Positions 49,314 through 60,651 of a DNA stretch of 64,000 bases are shown piece by piece. The translations under genes and the position numbers were made by a program. The stretch is from Rotaria sordida (lineage: Eukaryota; Rotifera; Eurotatoria; Philodinida; Philodinidae), in the NCBI GenBank assembly GCA_905250125.1, contig CAJNOL010000794.1, positions 1 to 64,000 on the forward strand, given 5' to 3'. Under the pieces are notes generated by a model. It saw nothing but the letters and a program-made list of their open reading frames with translations. It did not search any database and was not told the DNA's origin. How positions within the stretch are numbered: the stretch's first letter is position 1; every line of letters begins with the position of its first letter.

Positions 49314-50730
49314 ATATGCAAAAGATTTTTATATTGTTGATTTTCAACTATAGATCAATAAGTGATAAGTGAATATTTTATCGATAATATGAAATACTAT
49401 TTGAAAGAGTTAGTACGGTACGACAATTGACCTTTGGATATGTTTATAAATTGTATAATTGAAGTCAGAAATGGGATCGAACCATCTGCTCAACTGAAAA
49501 AAAGAACTTCCTATAATCTGCTAATAATACGTAGGCAGAACTAATCCTGAATAATTCAACAGTCTTTAGAAAAATGTTTTAATGAACTGAAATATGCGAA
49601 GATAAATAGAACACTAATTATGAATTTGTATGACCATTAGATTTATCATGTAATGTGTTCTCATTCAAAGTATCTCAGATGATATATATCAAATTTATTT
49701 GGTAGACAAAAACTGAACAATATACATTAAGGAGATTCCCTTCTTTCTGGAGTTTCTAAAGATTAACTCATCAGAACTCTTTGAAAATTTCAGGGCAAAT
49801 AAATCTCGATGAGTAGAGAAAAAGTTGTCATAGACTTCAAAGTTCCAAATAGGTTCTTATAGAAAATATCTGGGTTGCAAAGGCTAAAAATTACCCCGCT
49901 TTCTGAGCCGCAATACGTCCAATAGAATTGAATTCTTTTTTATAGATACTAGATGCTGTTTGGAGTGACTATTGTTTTTTGGTTTCTTTTTATCTCCTTC
50001 CATTCGAATAGAAAGATCGAAATACTGAGTATGTCTCGAAAAATACATGTTCTTTTTACTAGAGCATTTTTTGTAAAATCTACGAAAAACTATCGGTACC
50101 ATATTTTTCAAAACAACAGAAAATTAGGCAGCATAAACAGTGTCTAGTGCCTGTAAAAAAAAGTTTCAGCTCGATCGAACGTACTATGTTGAGGAAATGG
50201 AGGTGATTCTGCACTTTTTTTGTGTGTAAAAATTGATTTTGACAAAAACGAAAAACAAATTTTCCTGTTATGTATCACAACTCTTTCTCCAGCTGAAGTA
50301 ATCGAAAACTGACCGTGGAGAGATCCATATCCATGCTCTCAGCACGTTTAAAATGAAAAATAATCATTATCACTAGGAGAATTTCGTACACAAAGAATAA
50401 TCGCAACACGATTTTTGCTGCTAAGAATTTCGAACAATGGATTAAATAAACGTACTAACTAACAACGAAGAGTTGTCATTTATATAGTATTTGACAGAGG
50501 ACACTTCGAAGCTATATTACCGATGAACAACCAAAAATTGAAAAACTTTTAGATTTTAACATTCGGATATAGAATAAATATCACGAGATTTCTGATCTAT
50601 ATGCCAATGACAAAATACTTACAAATCGTATTTTTGGTGGACACTTCCATGGGTAGCCAACTGCAAAAAACACAAATCTCTCAGAAGACTTTTTTGTCTG
50701 TAGATATTTCTAGAGCTCGTTGCGCTGATC
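49314..50730. other. intergenic, no gene seen
   Basis: Short frames only. Several imperfect inverted pairs typical of this genome's foldback repeats are present but could not be bounded. Confidence 0.35.
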
Positions 50731-50734
50731 ATTT

Positions 50735-51010
50735 TGATAAAGAAATATTCAATTGACTCAGTATATCATGGTGCCAGCCCTAGAGAATATACTGAGTTAA
50801 GGGTACCTGAAAAAGTACTCTGTTACCAATATGTCACAGGAATTTTTGGGTACCAAAGTACTTATAGATACTTTGGCAGGTACCCTGCTACAAAATGTGT
50901 AGTAACTGGGTACTTGAAGATACTGATCAGATACTCAATTGGGTACTGTTGTGCAGTATTTCTAGCTACCCTACTACAAAAATTTCAGTATCTTCAGGAT
51001 CGAACCTGAC
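50735..51010. repeat. degenerate GGTACC/AGTACT-rich repeat
   Basis: The palindromic core GGTACC or GGGTAC/GTACCC recurs at least seven times, and TACCCTGCTACAAAA (50881) is repeated as TACCCTACTACAAAA (50977). A further pair ACTCAGTATAT/ATATACTGAGT flanks the left side (50757 and 50789). Looks like the subterminal repeats of a transposable element whose ends I could not fix. Confidence 0.5.
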
Positions 51011-51459
51011 CTTTCACTTTTTTGCATTTTTTTCTCTCAAAGTGATTTATTACATTTTTTTCAATTTTATTATATTTAATTTTTTCAATTCCGAAAACTC
51101 AACAGGTCAAATATCGAGATATGGCTGAACTTGAGTTGGCCAAGTATCCATGAGACCACCTCAGGATAGTCCGCTCTTAATCTACGATCAAGATCGGAAA
51201 GCTCTCGACTAAGAAATAGTGAAGAAATAATATAGAAAAAATCAGTATGAAAACAGATTAATTTCTTCTGTTTTGCTCAGTTGTTTATACGAAGCCGCGC
51301 GCGAAAAAGAAAACGGTGAATGAACGGTCGCTACGCAGAACGCGACAAATGTAGGGTATCATGTAGAGTTTTCCTCAGTAAAATTACATGTGTGGGTATC
51401 CATACCAGTGCTTGCTCAGTGAGCGTACTTTTATGGGTATCCCTTACAGTACAGTACAT

Positions 51460-51672
51460 TTTCCTAATTCTGTCGGAAAATTTTACCACCTTTTGTTTTA
51501 ACTAGTACGAGACTATTTTACATACGATCAAAGATATTTTTGCATATATGGATTCTCCAGATTCTCCTCTTTCAAATGATATATTGTTTGTCTTTCGTGT
51601 TTTATGTTTTCATGGTGAAATTATCGGTCTACGAAAAAGAACTTCACCCGACAGAATTAGGAGGTACTTCCC
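51460..51672. repeat. short inverted repeat, TTCCTAATTCTGTCGG arms
   Basis: TTCCTAATTCTGTCGGAAAA at 51461 pairs with CCGACAGAATTAGGAGGTA near 51647-51666, about 200 bases apart. Probably a small MITE. Confidence 0.5.
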
Positions 51673-52291
51673 TGATTCTGTAAGTGTTAGAAATTTTTCG
51701 AAGATGAAGCAATAAAGTTTATTTCTGAAAGTATTCTAGCCTTTTTTTGTATCATCAGTATGCTGATCTCATGTTTAGAAAGGAATAGTGTTTTTTGGCA
51801 ATATGTTGTTCATGTGTGCAGTAATTTCATTTTGTTTTAATATAAGTTTTATCATCTATCTAAGATAGCTAATTATAGAGATCTCTTGTTAATCTTTTAA
51901 TATTTTTTTTTGAGTCCTTCGTTTTCCTTTTGCATTTTGATTCGAAGGAGCTTTACTACTATGATGAAAGTTATTAGTAGCACTAAAGATAATGTAGAGT
52001 GAATATAGCTGCCTAAATTGTCAAGAAGTCTTGGAAGTTTCGTTTTCTGTTTGATGTCAGAACATTTTATATAAGTTGCGCATGGTTGGAGATAAAGACC
52101 AACTTCTGTAATATATAGTTCGTTAGTTATTTTAAAGACAACATTACATCGGTAAGGTTTATCCGTATTATAGAACAGTCATATACGTTGGCTGATCTTC
52201 AGATTATTTGGTGGAATTTTCTAAGTTCATATCACTTCACAAACATTAGTAATAGATACATCTTCTGCCAAAAGTTCCTGTAAAGATGGTA
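51673..52291. other. intergenic, no gene seen
   Basis: AT-rich; no supported feature before the hAT element. Confidence 0.35.
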
Positions 52292-52299
52292 GTATGGAC

Positions 52300-53133
52300 C
52301 AGAGATGTCCACAGGGCGCTTTTCCCGGCCCTGCCCTGCCCTGACGCCCTGCCCTGTTCTGCCCTGCCCTGAAAAAAGAAAGTATGTCAAAAAAATTTGT
52401 GCCCTGCCCTGCAGGGCAGAGCAGGGCAGGGCAGGGCAGGGCGCAGGGCATAGTGAATATTTTAATTCAATATCTTCGTATTATTAGGATCCAATGAAAA
52501 CCTACTACTTGCATTCATGTCAGAGCAGGTCTATTGATTTACTTCCTATAGTACAGAGCAGAGCCTGTAGTGATCATATACACGAAGAAAACGATGATTA
52601 AAGTTCGAAAAAAAAGAGTGGGAAATATAAATCCTTCTACTGATATTTTTGTCCAAGTAATAAACGAAAATAAAAACACGTTTAACAAGATAGAGGAATA
52701 AACCACAATTAAATAACAAAAATTAGCAAAGAAAAGTGGTAGTTCATTTTTTTCTGATTATTTTCGATTGATCTGACAAACAGAAATTTGTTAACTACCT
52801 CTGGCTTCAGATTTGTTCTTCGTTGATTTAAAACCTATTCTGCTGTATGAAATTCTGTTCTTATAACTTCATTGTTGTTCTTTTTTATTACAAGTATTTT
52901 CATTGAAATATGCATCTACCAGAAGTTCGAAGCGAATAAAAACATCTTTTTTTTAGAAAAAACAGTAGCATGTGAAATTACCAGGGCACCAAGGCGTTGT
53001 CCTGCCCTGCTGCCCTGTCCGGCGCTGCCCTGATACAGGGCAGGGCGAAAATTTTAAAAACGTCCTGCCCTGTATCAGGGCAGGGCACCAGGGCAGGGCA
53101 GGGCAGGGCAGCCCTGCCCTGTGGACATCTCTG
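52300..53133. mobile_element. hAT-type element with exact 8-bp duplication and GCCCTG arrays
   Basis: Ends CAGAGATGTCCACAGGGC (52300) and GCCCTGTGGACATCTCTG (ending 53133) are perfect inverted repeats, flanked by GTATGGAC on both sides (52292-52299 and 53134-53141): a complete hAT signature. Next to each end are short arrays of GCCCTG/CAGGGC in both orientations (52310-52450 and 52995-53115), very GC-rich against an AT-rich interior of about 500 bases. No transposase. The long GC-rich frames over the arrays on both strands are artefacts of the repeat. Confidence 0.9.
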
Positions 53134-53174
53134 GTATGGACAACAAAATGATGATATGATTCTCGTCGCATTGA

Positions 53175-53625
53175 ACAACAAACAAAAAGGAGGTGATCAA
53201 AAATCATCAGATTTTCCCTCACTCTGGGAACATTATAAAATGAAAGGACTTTAGTAGTATAGAACTATCATGATATTGGTTTATCGAGATCTCGTCCCTT
53301 TTGTGGACAAAAATTTAAGGAATGTCAGAATTTACTGTGTCCTCTGGTAGAAGAAAGAACGACTAAACTGAGCTAATATGTAATATTTAAACGAGATTTC
53401 TCAACAAGATTCAATTGNNNNNNNNNNCAGATTTGTCTGCTTATTTATCTTTAACTATCAAGTAAAACATAATATCTCGTATTTATTTTTGTCCACAAAA
53501 GGAACGAGATTTCAACAAATCAATATCATGATAGTTCTATACTACTAAGGTTCTTTCAGTTAGTAATGTTTCCAGAGTGGGAGAAAATCTGATGATTTTT
53601 TGATCACCTCCTTTTTCTTAGATTA
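53175..53625. repeat. large inverted repeat spanning a 10-base assembly gap
   Basis: Left arm about 53183-53315 (AGGAGGTGATCAAAAATCAT, later ACTATCATGATATTG and TTTTGTGGACAAAAAT) pairs with the right arm 53490-53618. The N run 53418-53427 sits near the centre, so the gap is probably a hairpin collapse. Confidence 0.7.
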
Positions 53626-53627
53626 TG

Positions 53628-54740
53628 TTAATAAGAGAAAATTTTCTAAGAGATATACGAAACATTCGTAATTTCACCTAAAACTTACATTTCATTGTGA
53701 GGATCTGAAAGATTTTCATACAAATGACTCTTTTAATTTACCCAGGCGAAAGTTTATGGGCTAGTTTCCGTAAGGAAACTTGTAAAAATGGTCAGAACTT
53801 GAAACTAGGAATACAAGAATGTGAGTTTGAGGTGTCGATCTTATTTTTACCTGTACTACATCTGTATCAGATTTTATTGAACAAAGTAAATCAAATGAAT
53901 TTGGTTTTGGTAAACATAAATTGAACTTATTTTTCAATTTAATATTTAGGCTTCGCAATAATAAACGTATCAAATAAAGTAGCGGTTTTTTATTTGAGAA
54001 AATTTTTACATTTATTTTTAGCTAAATAAGATATTTGATTCATCTAATGAATTAATTGAAAGATATTTTATTTCTAAACATAAATGATATGGAACAGAGA
54101 AAATTTTCAAAAGAATTCAAAAGAATTAATTTTTTAATATTTGGACACAAGAGAAGTTATATCAAAGTGCGAAAAAAAAGAACGACGTGTGAGCTAGATC
54201 ATTTTGTTGTACGAGATCAATCTATTGTTGTTATTAGCGACTAACATAAAGTTTGAGAAACATTAAACGATTGATTTTAAAACTCAGCCTCATTTTACTG
54301 TATCGAAGTCTGACATTTATGACGTGGTTTTTTTATCAAGCTCGCAGTTTTTGTTATACGAATATTTTTCTCATCGGCAAAAGGATTACTGGATTGGTAC
54401 TATTCTTTTGTCACCATGTGAAAGTTGGAATAACAATTCTTCATATGTTAAGGTGATACAACATCCATCGAAAAACTTAGGATTCTGTTTTAAAATTTAA
54501 CATTAGAGATGTTAAAATCTAAAAATATATATACATATCGGCATCAACTAGCAGGGTGTGAAACTTAGTCCAACAAATTTCTTCAATTGTTGAGCAAGCA
54601 GTACTCAATGGTGGCTAACTCAATGATTCATCAAATATAACACGAATCATTGTCCTTCATATTATTTTTCAGATTGTAAAACATCAAATTATCTAAATGA
54701 TTTCATTCTTCGACTATTCATGAAATAATTCAGTAAATGC
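53628..54740. other. intergenic, no gene seen
   Basis: Short frames without splice-site support. Confidence 0.35.
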
Positions 54741-54747
54741 TTTACTA

Positions 54748-55400
54748 TCAAAGGAATGAAACAATAACATCTTTAATCGGTTGTGAAGAAAAGTTTTTTT
54801 TAATCTTGTAGTAACATTTCTCAAAAAAAGAATATACGAAAAGATACGCCGTAGTTAGAGTTACAGCATATTTAAGATTCATCCTGGTAGCTTTAACTTT
54901 GCTAATACTTTCTTTCATAATACTAAAATTTATCACCGAAACTGTATCCTTATTTTTCTCTAATTTAATCTCTTTTTCATAAAAAATGGCATTCAAAAAA
55001 ACAATAATAATAATAACCTATTTTGTAGAGAAAAAAAATCTCTATCATATAAAATATTTCGCGTTTCAAACCATCAAACGATGGAGAAGAAAGGTGTAAA
55101 ATACGACCAGAATTGAAAATGTCAATTTTTTTTATGATCCGAAATTTTGAAGTATTGCGAACATTGCCATTTTTTACAAATAAACTAGAATGAGTCAATA
55201 TTTGGATTTTCATAAAAACTTTTGATAGACTTTCAAATGAATTAATCAACTCAAAATCTAAATTTTTTGTCGCAGCTGACATCGTCGATCTTCTTTACAA
55301 TTTCATTTAATGTTTTTTTTTTGTCTGGAAAGAATGCTTCGATATGAAAATCAAGTGTGCACCTTGAAATGTGCTTAGTGCGTCGTGAATAAGAGAAAGG
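54748..55400 (-). other. possible coding relic ending in a helix plus membrane segment
   Basis: On the minus strand three partly overlapping open stretches in different frames look protein-like: 55400-55250 (TLDFHIEAFFPDKKKTLNEI), 55282-54977, and 54996-54748, the last reading EKEIKLEKNKDTVSVI then SKVKATRMNLKYAVTLTTAY, a charged helix followed by a membrane-like stretch near the C-terminus. That layout recalls MCUR1/CCDC90 proteins, but the similarity is structural only. No splice sites rejoin the frames, so this is a decayed gene or chance. Confidence 0.25.
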
Positions 55401-56985
55401 AAGAAAATTAGGAAGAGTTTGTCGTCATAAATACATGATTGAAAAACAGTTCGACTATTCATTGTACTCTTGGTAGTCATTTGCCTTATTCATCATAAAA
55501 TATAACCGATAGGTTAGTAAATGCACTTGAATAATTGTGATTTAATCATACAGAAACTTATTGTATTGAAATTCATTAGATTTAATGTAAACATTCAATG
55601 AATTCACTTTCATCATTTTGGTCTACATAGGGAGGAAATATTATGAAGTGACGATCAGAACGAAAGTATCTAACGAAAACTTTTAAGATTTTTTTTTCTT
55701 TGTATCTAAAAAGGAAGGAAAGATCTCGACGAATACGATTCACTAGAATTGAAAAAATTCAATTCTGTTCGTTGAATATTCATGTTTATTACGATAGGTA
55801 TTATCATTTTTACAACTATCGATATGTAAATAGTAACGAAGTGAGACATCGATATAATTGAATAATTATATGCAGTCGTTCGCAATTAATTTTTCTGGAT
55901 TATGATAATGAATAATTTTTCATGTGCAATAGAGTAACAAGAAAAATTCGATCTTTGACCTATACGTCATTTCTAATTATTTTATTTTGTCACTGCTTTT
56001 TTTTCAATGTTGCAATCTTATGCATATCTATAGTAATTCAATCTTCGCCACCATTAAACAAATAAAGAAGAAAAAAAAAAGAGGTTTCTATTCAAAAAAA
56101 AACACACATGTTAACTCAATATAAAATTTCTTTATTTTTCAGAAAAAAAAAACAAACTTGTAGGTAGGTATATTTTTAAACTCAACAATAACCTTAAAGC
56201 ATTAATATGTGTATGCTATCACGCCCAAAAACCTCATTTTTTTCCGTATTTATGTGACTCAGTTATCTTTATTTTCTTATAATTTGTTTATGTGCTTCAA
56301 AAAAGTTAGCTACTGTACAGTACTAATACAGATAACGGTCAAGAAAGAAAAAAAGAAGATAATTATTAAAGATAGATACCTATTCACCTTCATATGCCCC
56401 TGTGTTAACGAACGAAAAAGAATATAGGTAGACCAGATGCATATAATTAACTTTAATTGATTGAGACTCTAAACGAATCAACTATAGCTGAAACAATATT
56501 AGCATATCTTGTCTGTAATTTCTCAATCCTAAATCGATCTATACAGAGAAGAATTAAAATTTCTATTCAAATAATAAGAGTTTTATATTTGTATATTTCT
56601 GTCGACATGCATTATTGATTTGACAAAAAAAAAAGAAATTGCGACTTATACGAAAAATAATACATACAGAATGAAACAACGAATGATTCATAAAAAAACG
56701 TACATATAAACGCGAAAATGTATCAGTTATATTTGATATTTTAACGTGCACGTCTAAGCATTATTTGCGTTGTATTTACACTTTTTTTTTCTTTAATCAT
56801 CTTGTACTTGTAATTATTGTTTTTGACAACGTTGTCTGAATTTTCTCATATTAAGAGTTTTTCAACTGTTATTTCTATAGGTAATTACATATTGTTATTC
56901 TTATTATTTTACTATATGATATAACATCCGTATTTAATATGTATTTGTCTAGAAAAATTCTAACATTTCATATTTCACATTAACA
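55401..56985. other. intergenic, no gene seen
   Basis: AT-rich sequence upstream of the next gene. A candidate acceptor (TTTGTCTAG) ends at about 56952, 34 bases before its ATG. Confidence 0.35.
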
Positions 56986-58710
56986 ATGTCTTCAATGGAT
57001 AAAGGTGTTTATCGACTGGTACCATACAGATTTTTCATAAATGAATCACATTTAAACGTATGTAAATTGGAAAAATTAACTAATTTATTTCCTGAAATGA
57101 AACTAATTATTGAATTAGGTATATGAATTCGATTAAATTAAAAACAAAAAAAAAATCTAAAGATTATTTCTTTTTTTTGTCTATTTCACTCTAGAATTAT
57201 TCAAAATTAATAATTTATCACGTATGGTGGAGCGTCTTTCGCTTATTTATAAAGTTTCACCCGTTGTTGATAATCGTGATGATACTCTTCATCTTTTTCT
57301 TGGTCCTTATCATCTTACACTTGGTCCAGCTATATTTGGAGCACTTCATTTTAAAAATATTTCGACAGCATTACTTGCTTCATCACATTCAAAATCAAAA
57401 ACTGATAATACTAATCAAAGTCATAAACGTCGACGTGAAGCTGTACTTCGTCGCTTTCGGCGTACAGTACGAAAACTAATTTTTATTAAGTCAATTATCG
57501 ATCAAGTTCACCTTGCATCTGTTCTTACACCATATAATCAATATGCATTATATAAACAAGGCATATATGACCTTGCATTAGCAGGACATATACATGGTAC
57601 AAATTCAGTATTTTATGATGAAAACTTTATTGAACAAATGAATAATACTCGTTTAATGAGTGCTTCAGAAAATGAAAATCCCTTACTTGCATCTAAGTTT
57701 ATAAAAATTAACAGTATACTTCAGTTACTCTCTCCACCTACAGCTCAACAACAACCAGATAATAACTCAACAATAGGAAACATAACAGAACCTAAATCAG
57801 ACAGTTCAATTAGTTATACAACTGATGAAAATTCTTCAAAGTCTTTCATTAATTCCACAAATTTATGTTGTCCACAACATATTAACACGCAAGATGGTCC
57901 TATGTTTCCTGTTAGCCGATCAACGAATTATCAGTCTAATTCGCTTCTATCACAGGAATCTCCTTCAGGAGTTCAGAGTAGGCGAAATTCACGCAGACGT
58001 TCAGTGGCTCTTTTAAAACCAAGTACAGTAAGTTTTATATATATACGCATCACAGGGAAAATAATACGTATGTAAAACGTTATAACTCTTGTATTAGGAA
58101 AAATAACTCTAATAATTAAATCAAATCTTTGTTTTTCTTTCTTTCTGTTGAATAGACCATTAGTCTTCCTGATTTAACGTTTGACCCGACACTCTCACCA
58201 AGTCCTACTGTACTCAAATTAAACAAATCGAAAGATTCTCCATCTTCTCAAGAGATTACTACTAATCAAGAAGATATACTTGTTGATAATATTTCATCTA
58301 TTTTAATAAATTACTTAGTATCTCAACAATCAATGCCATCTAATACTAATGATAATCACAAAGAATTCGATGATAACAAAGTTTCTCTTACATCTACAAC
58401 TATAAAAGCAACATCAAATGATTCTGATACATCCAATCAATTGTTATCAATAGTTAAGACTAATGAATTTGATAATCTATTACAACGTATCAAAACAATT
58501 GTAGATAATTCTTTATCTGTGAAAATTCAAAACAATCCTCAAATGTCTCAAGCAACTGATAATCATCAAAATTTACCCTATAATTCTACGAAAACAACAA
58601 TAAAACAAAAGCGTCGTCAACAATTATTTACATTACGTACTGTATCATGGCAAGAAACGTCTACAAATGAATTCAATACTGAACATGTGGAATCATCGAA
58701 TAATAAATAA
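56986..58710 (+). CDS. unidentified protein with basic patch and disordered centre
   Basis: Three exons, 56986-57118, 57195-58027 and 58156-58710, join in phase for 506 residues. Residues 1-150 look folded and mostly helical (LNVCKLEKLTNLFPEMKLII, later MVERLSLIYKVSPVV). A strongly basic patch, HKRRREAVLRRFRRTVRK, is at about 121-138, followed by another helical block to about 205. The remainder is Ser/Thr/Asn-rich and probably disordered, including RRNSRRRSVALLKPS, a plausible kinase site, and TLSPSPT. The stop TAA at 58708 is followed by 65 open codons in the same frame (to 58905), so the true 3' end is uncertain. No family recognised. Confidence 0.65.
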
Positions 58711-59765
58711 GAATTAGATCTATTATCAAAATTACAATCCTTTGGTAAAACTAATTCAAGTAAGATTATTCTTTATTATAATCGTATTTATAACTTCATA
58801 CTAACATTTACAAATCATCAAGCTTGTTATTGCATGATTCAAATAAAAAAAAAGTACAAAAACCAAGTTAACCATATCATTAATTATTTCCATACTTTGT
58901 TTTTAGAATAATCTTCGACACAACCTGAGTCAAATGACAATTAAACAAGATTGTGTTTTATCGACTAGTGTTTTTTTTCTAATATTATACAGTCACTTTT
59001 TCTTATGTGTATTCCCATTCGTTCTGTTTGCCCTTGCTTTTTATTGGTGTTTAAAAACCGATTAAAAAAATAGAATACATTATTAAAAAATGACTATATT
59101 TTTTAACAGTAGTCACATCAATTTAAGTTATAAATAAAAACTTAAATACACAAAAATTTCAAATGTACTCTTAACTACAAATGCCGAAAAAAGAAAGAAT
59201 CAAGGCGTATATAGTCGAATTGTAACATTATTTACTTTCAAGTATATTAAGTACAACAACATGTATTTAAAGTTGATAAGAATTCACTTATTGTAAATAT
59301 ATCTAACGAAAAAAACAAGCATACAGATAGTACCAAACATAAAATCTAAGTCTTGATAAAAAGCTTCGTAATGTTTTTTATATATCGAATGAAAAAAAGA
59401 ACTGGAATTGATGCTCGTATCGACCTTGTCTAGCTTTCAGGTAAATCATATTTTGATAAGCATCAACACGCAAACATATCATTAACAGAACAGTAAGCAT
59501 GATCTACTTGTTATTCTATGTTCTGTTTTTTTTTGTTAAAGCCACTCCGTCATTTGACAATTCATATGTGTATATAAGCTCTCGTATGTAAAAAAGCAAT
59601 TCTGTGTGTTGAACAAGAAAAAAAAAAAGAAAAGGTGAGCATAAGAATATCTATATATCAAAAGAAACATGTATGTTTGAACGACATTTTTTTTCCGCCT
59701 TTAATTAAAACATAATCGAAAATTTTATATGATAATAATTTATACAAATAAAAATTTTTCGTTAA
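58711..59765. other. interval between two genes; open extension and membrane-like frame
   Basis: Contains the in-frame extension described for the previous gene (58711-58905) and, from 58909 to 59064, a plus-strand frame preceded by an acceptor-like TTTTTAG that reads a hydrophobic run (FFLCVFPFVLFALAFYW) before a stop. I could not join it in phase to the preceding exon. TATATAAG at 59571-59578 is a candidate TATA box for the next gene. Confidence 0.4.
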
Positions 59766-60517
59766 ATGGTAAGTTTAAAAAAAATTTGTTAGTTTTTTTT
59801 CTTTTAGTTTTTCTTTATTTTAGACAAGTGTTCAATTTGATAGTAAATATAGTCAAACTGATCTACCTAATCAACAGACTCGTTTCGTAAAATAATAATT
59901 GACATTTTTTTTTTTTCATTCGTATAAATTTATTTTGTATTTCTTAGAAATTATCAAAAATATTAAAAACATATCTTACTGTTGTAAGTCAGCATCGTTT
60001 ACATTTATTTAATCAATATACACAATCAGATGAATCCTATCATGATCAAAATTTACTTAATGTACGAAAACAAATTCTTGATCGATTTGAATGGGTTATA
60101 ATTGAACTTGAACAAACAATAGAAAATTTACAGCGATGTCAATTATCAGTAATTGATGCTCAACAAAGTATCGATCGACCACTTATTAAAGAAGTATTTA
60201 AATATATATTGCATTTTTTATTTTTTTTATGTTTTGTAAATATTATATATAATGAAATATTGCTAGGTTATCGAAACGTCGCTTAATGCTGATTCGTCTT
60301 CTATTAAAAATCGAAAACGATTTATGCCAAATAGAGATGAATGGCAAACGTATAAACGTGATTTACAAGAAACAAAAGAAGAATTATATGTTCTTGATTT
60401 ATTTATTCATCGAGGCATTTCTAAGGTATACATTATCAAATAATGAAAAGCATATAACTTCTTTTTTTTTCCTTATAGATCGATCGATTGGTGAATTCTA
60501 CAAATTTTTACACTTAG
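59766..60517 (+). CDS. small helical protein, 169 residues, unidentified
   Basis: Proposed exons: 59766-59768 (the ATG alone), 59824-59886, 59948-60193, 60267-60425, 60479-60517; 510 bases, every intron in phase 0. The ATG is followed directly by a consensus donor GTAAGT. The protein is mostly alpha-helical and charged: LSKILKTYLTVVSQHRLHLF, ILDRFEWVIIELEQTIENLQ, and RDEWQTYKRDLQETKEELYV. No signal peptide or membrane segment. If the ATG-only exon is wrong, the exons could instead belong to the upstream gene, but its last exon offers no phase-0 donor of good quality. Function unknown. Confidence 0.6.
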
Positions 60518-60614
60518 CGTAAATGCACAGAATACCATTTTCTTGTTTTATTTTGTTCAATTATTCGTATTTTTTCTTAGTTTAGTTTTTATTTACATTC
60601 AGTGATAAATTTAC

Positions 60615-60651
<37 letters not shown>

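Noticed and set aside
52227..53254. Several open frames on both strands rich in Cys, Pro and Gly-Arg
   Set aside because: They are produced by the GCCCTG/CAGGGC arrays of the hAT-type element, which lack stops in most frames.
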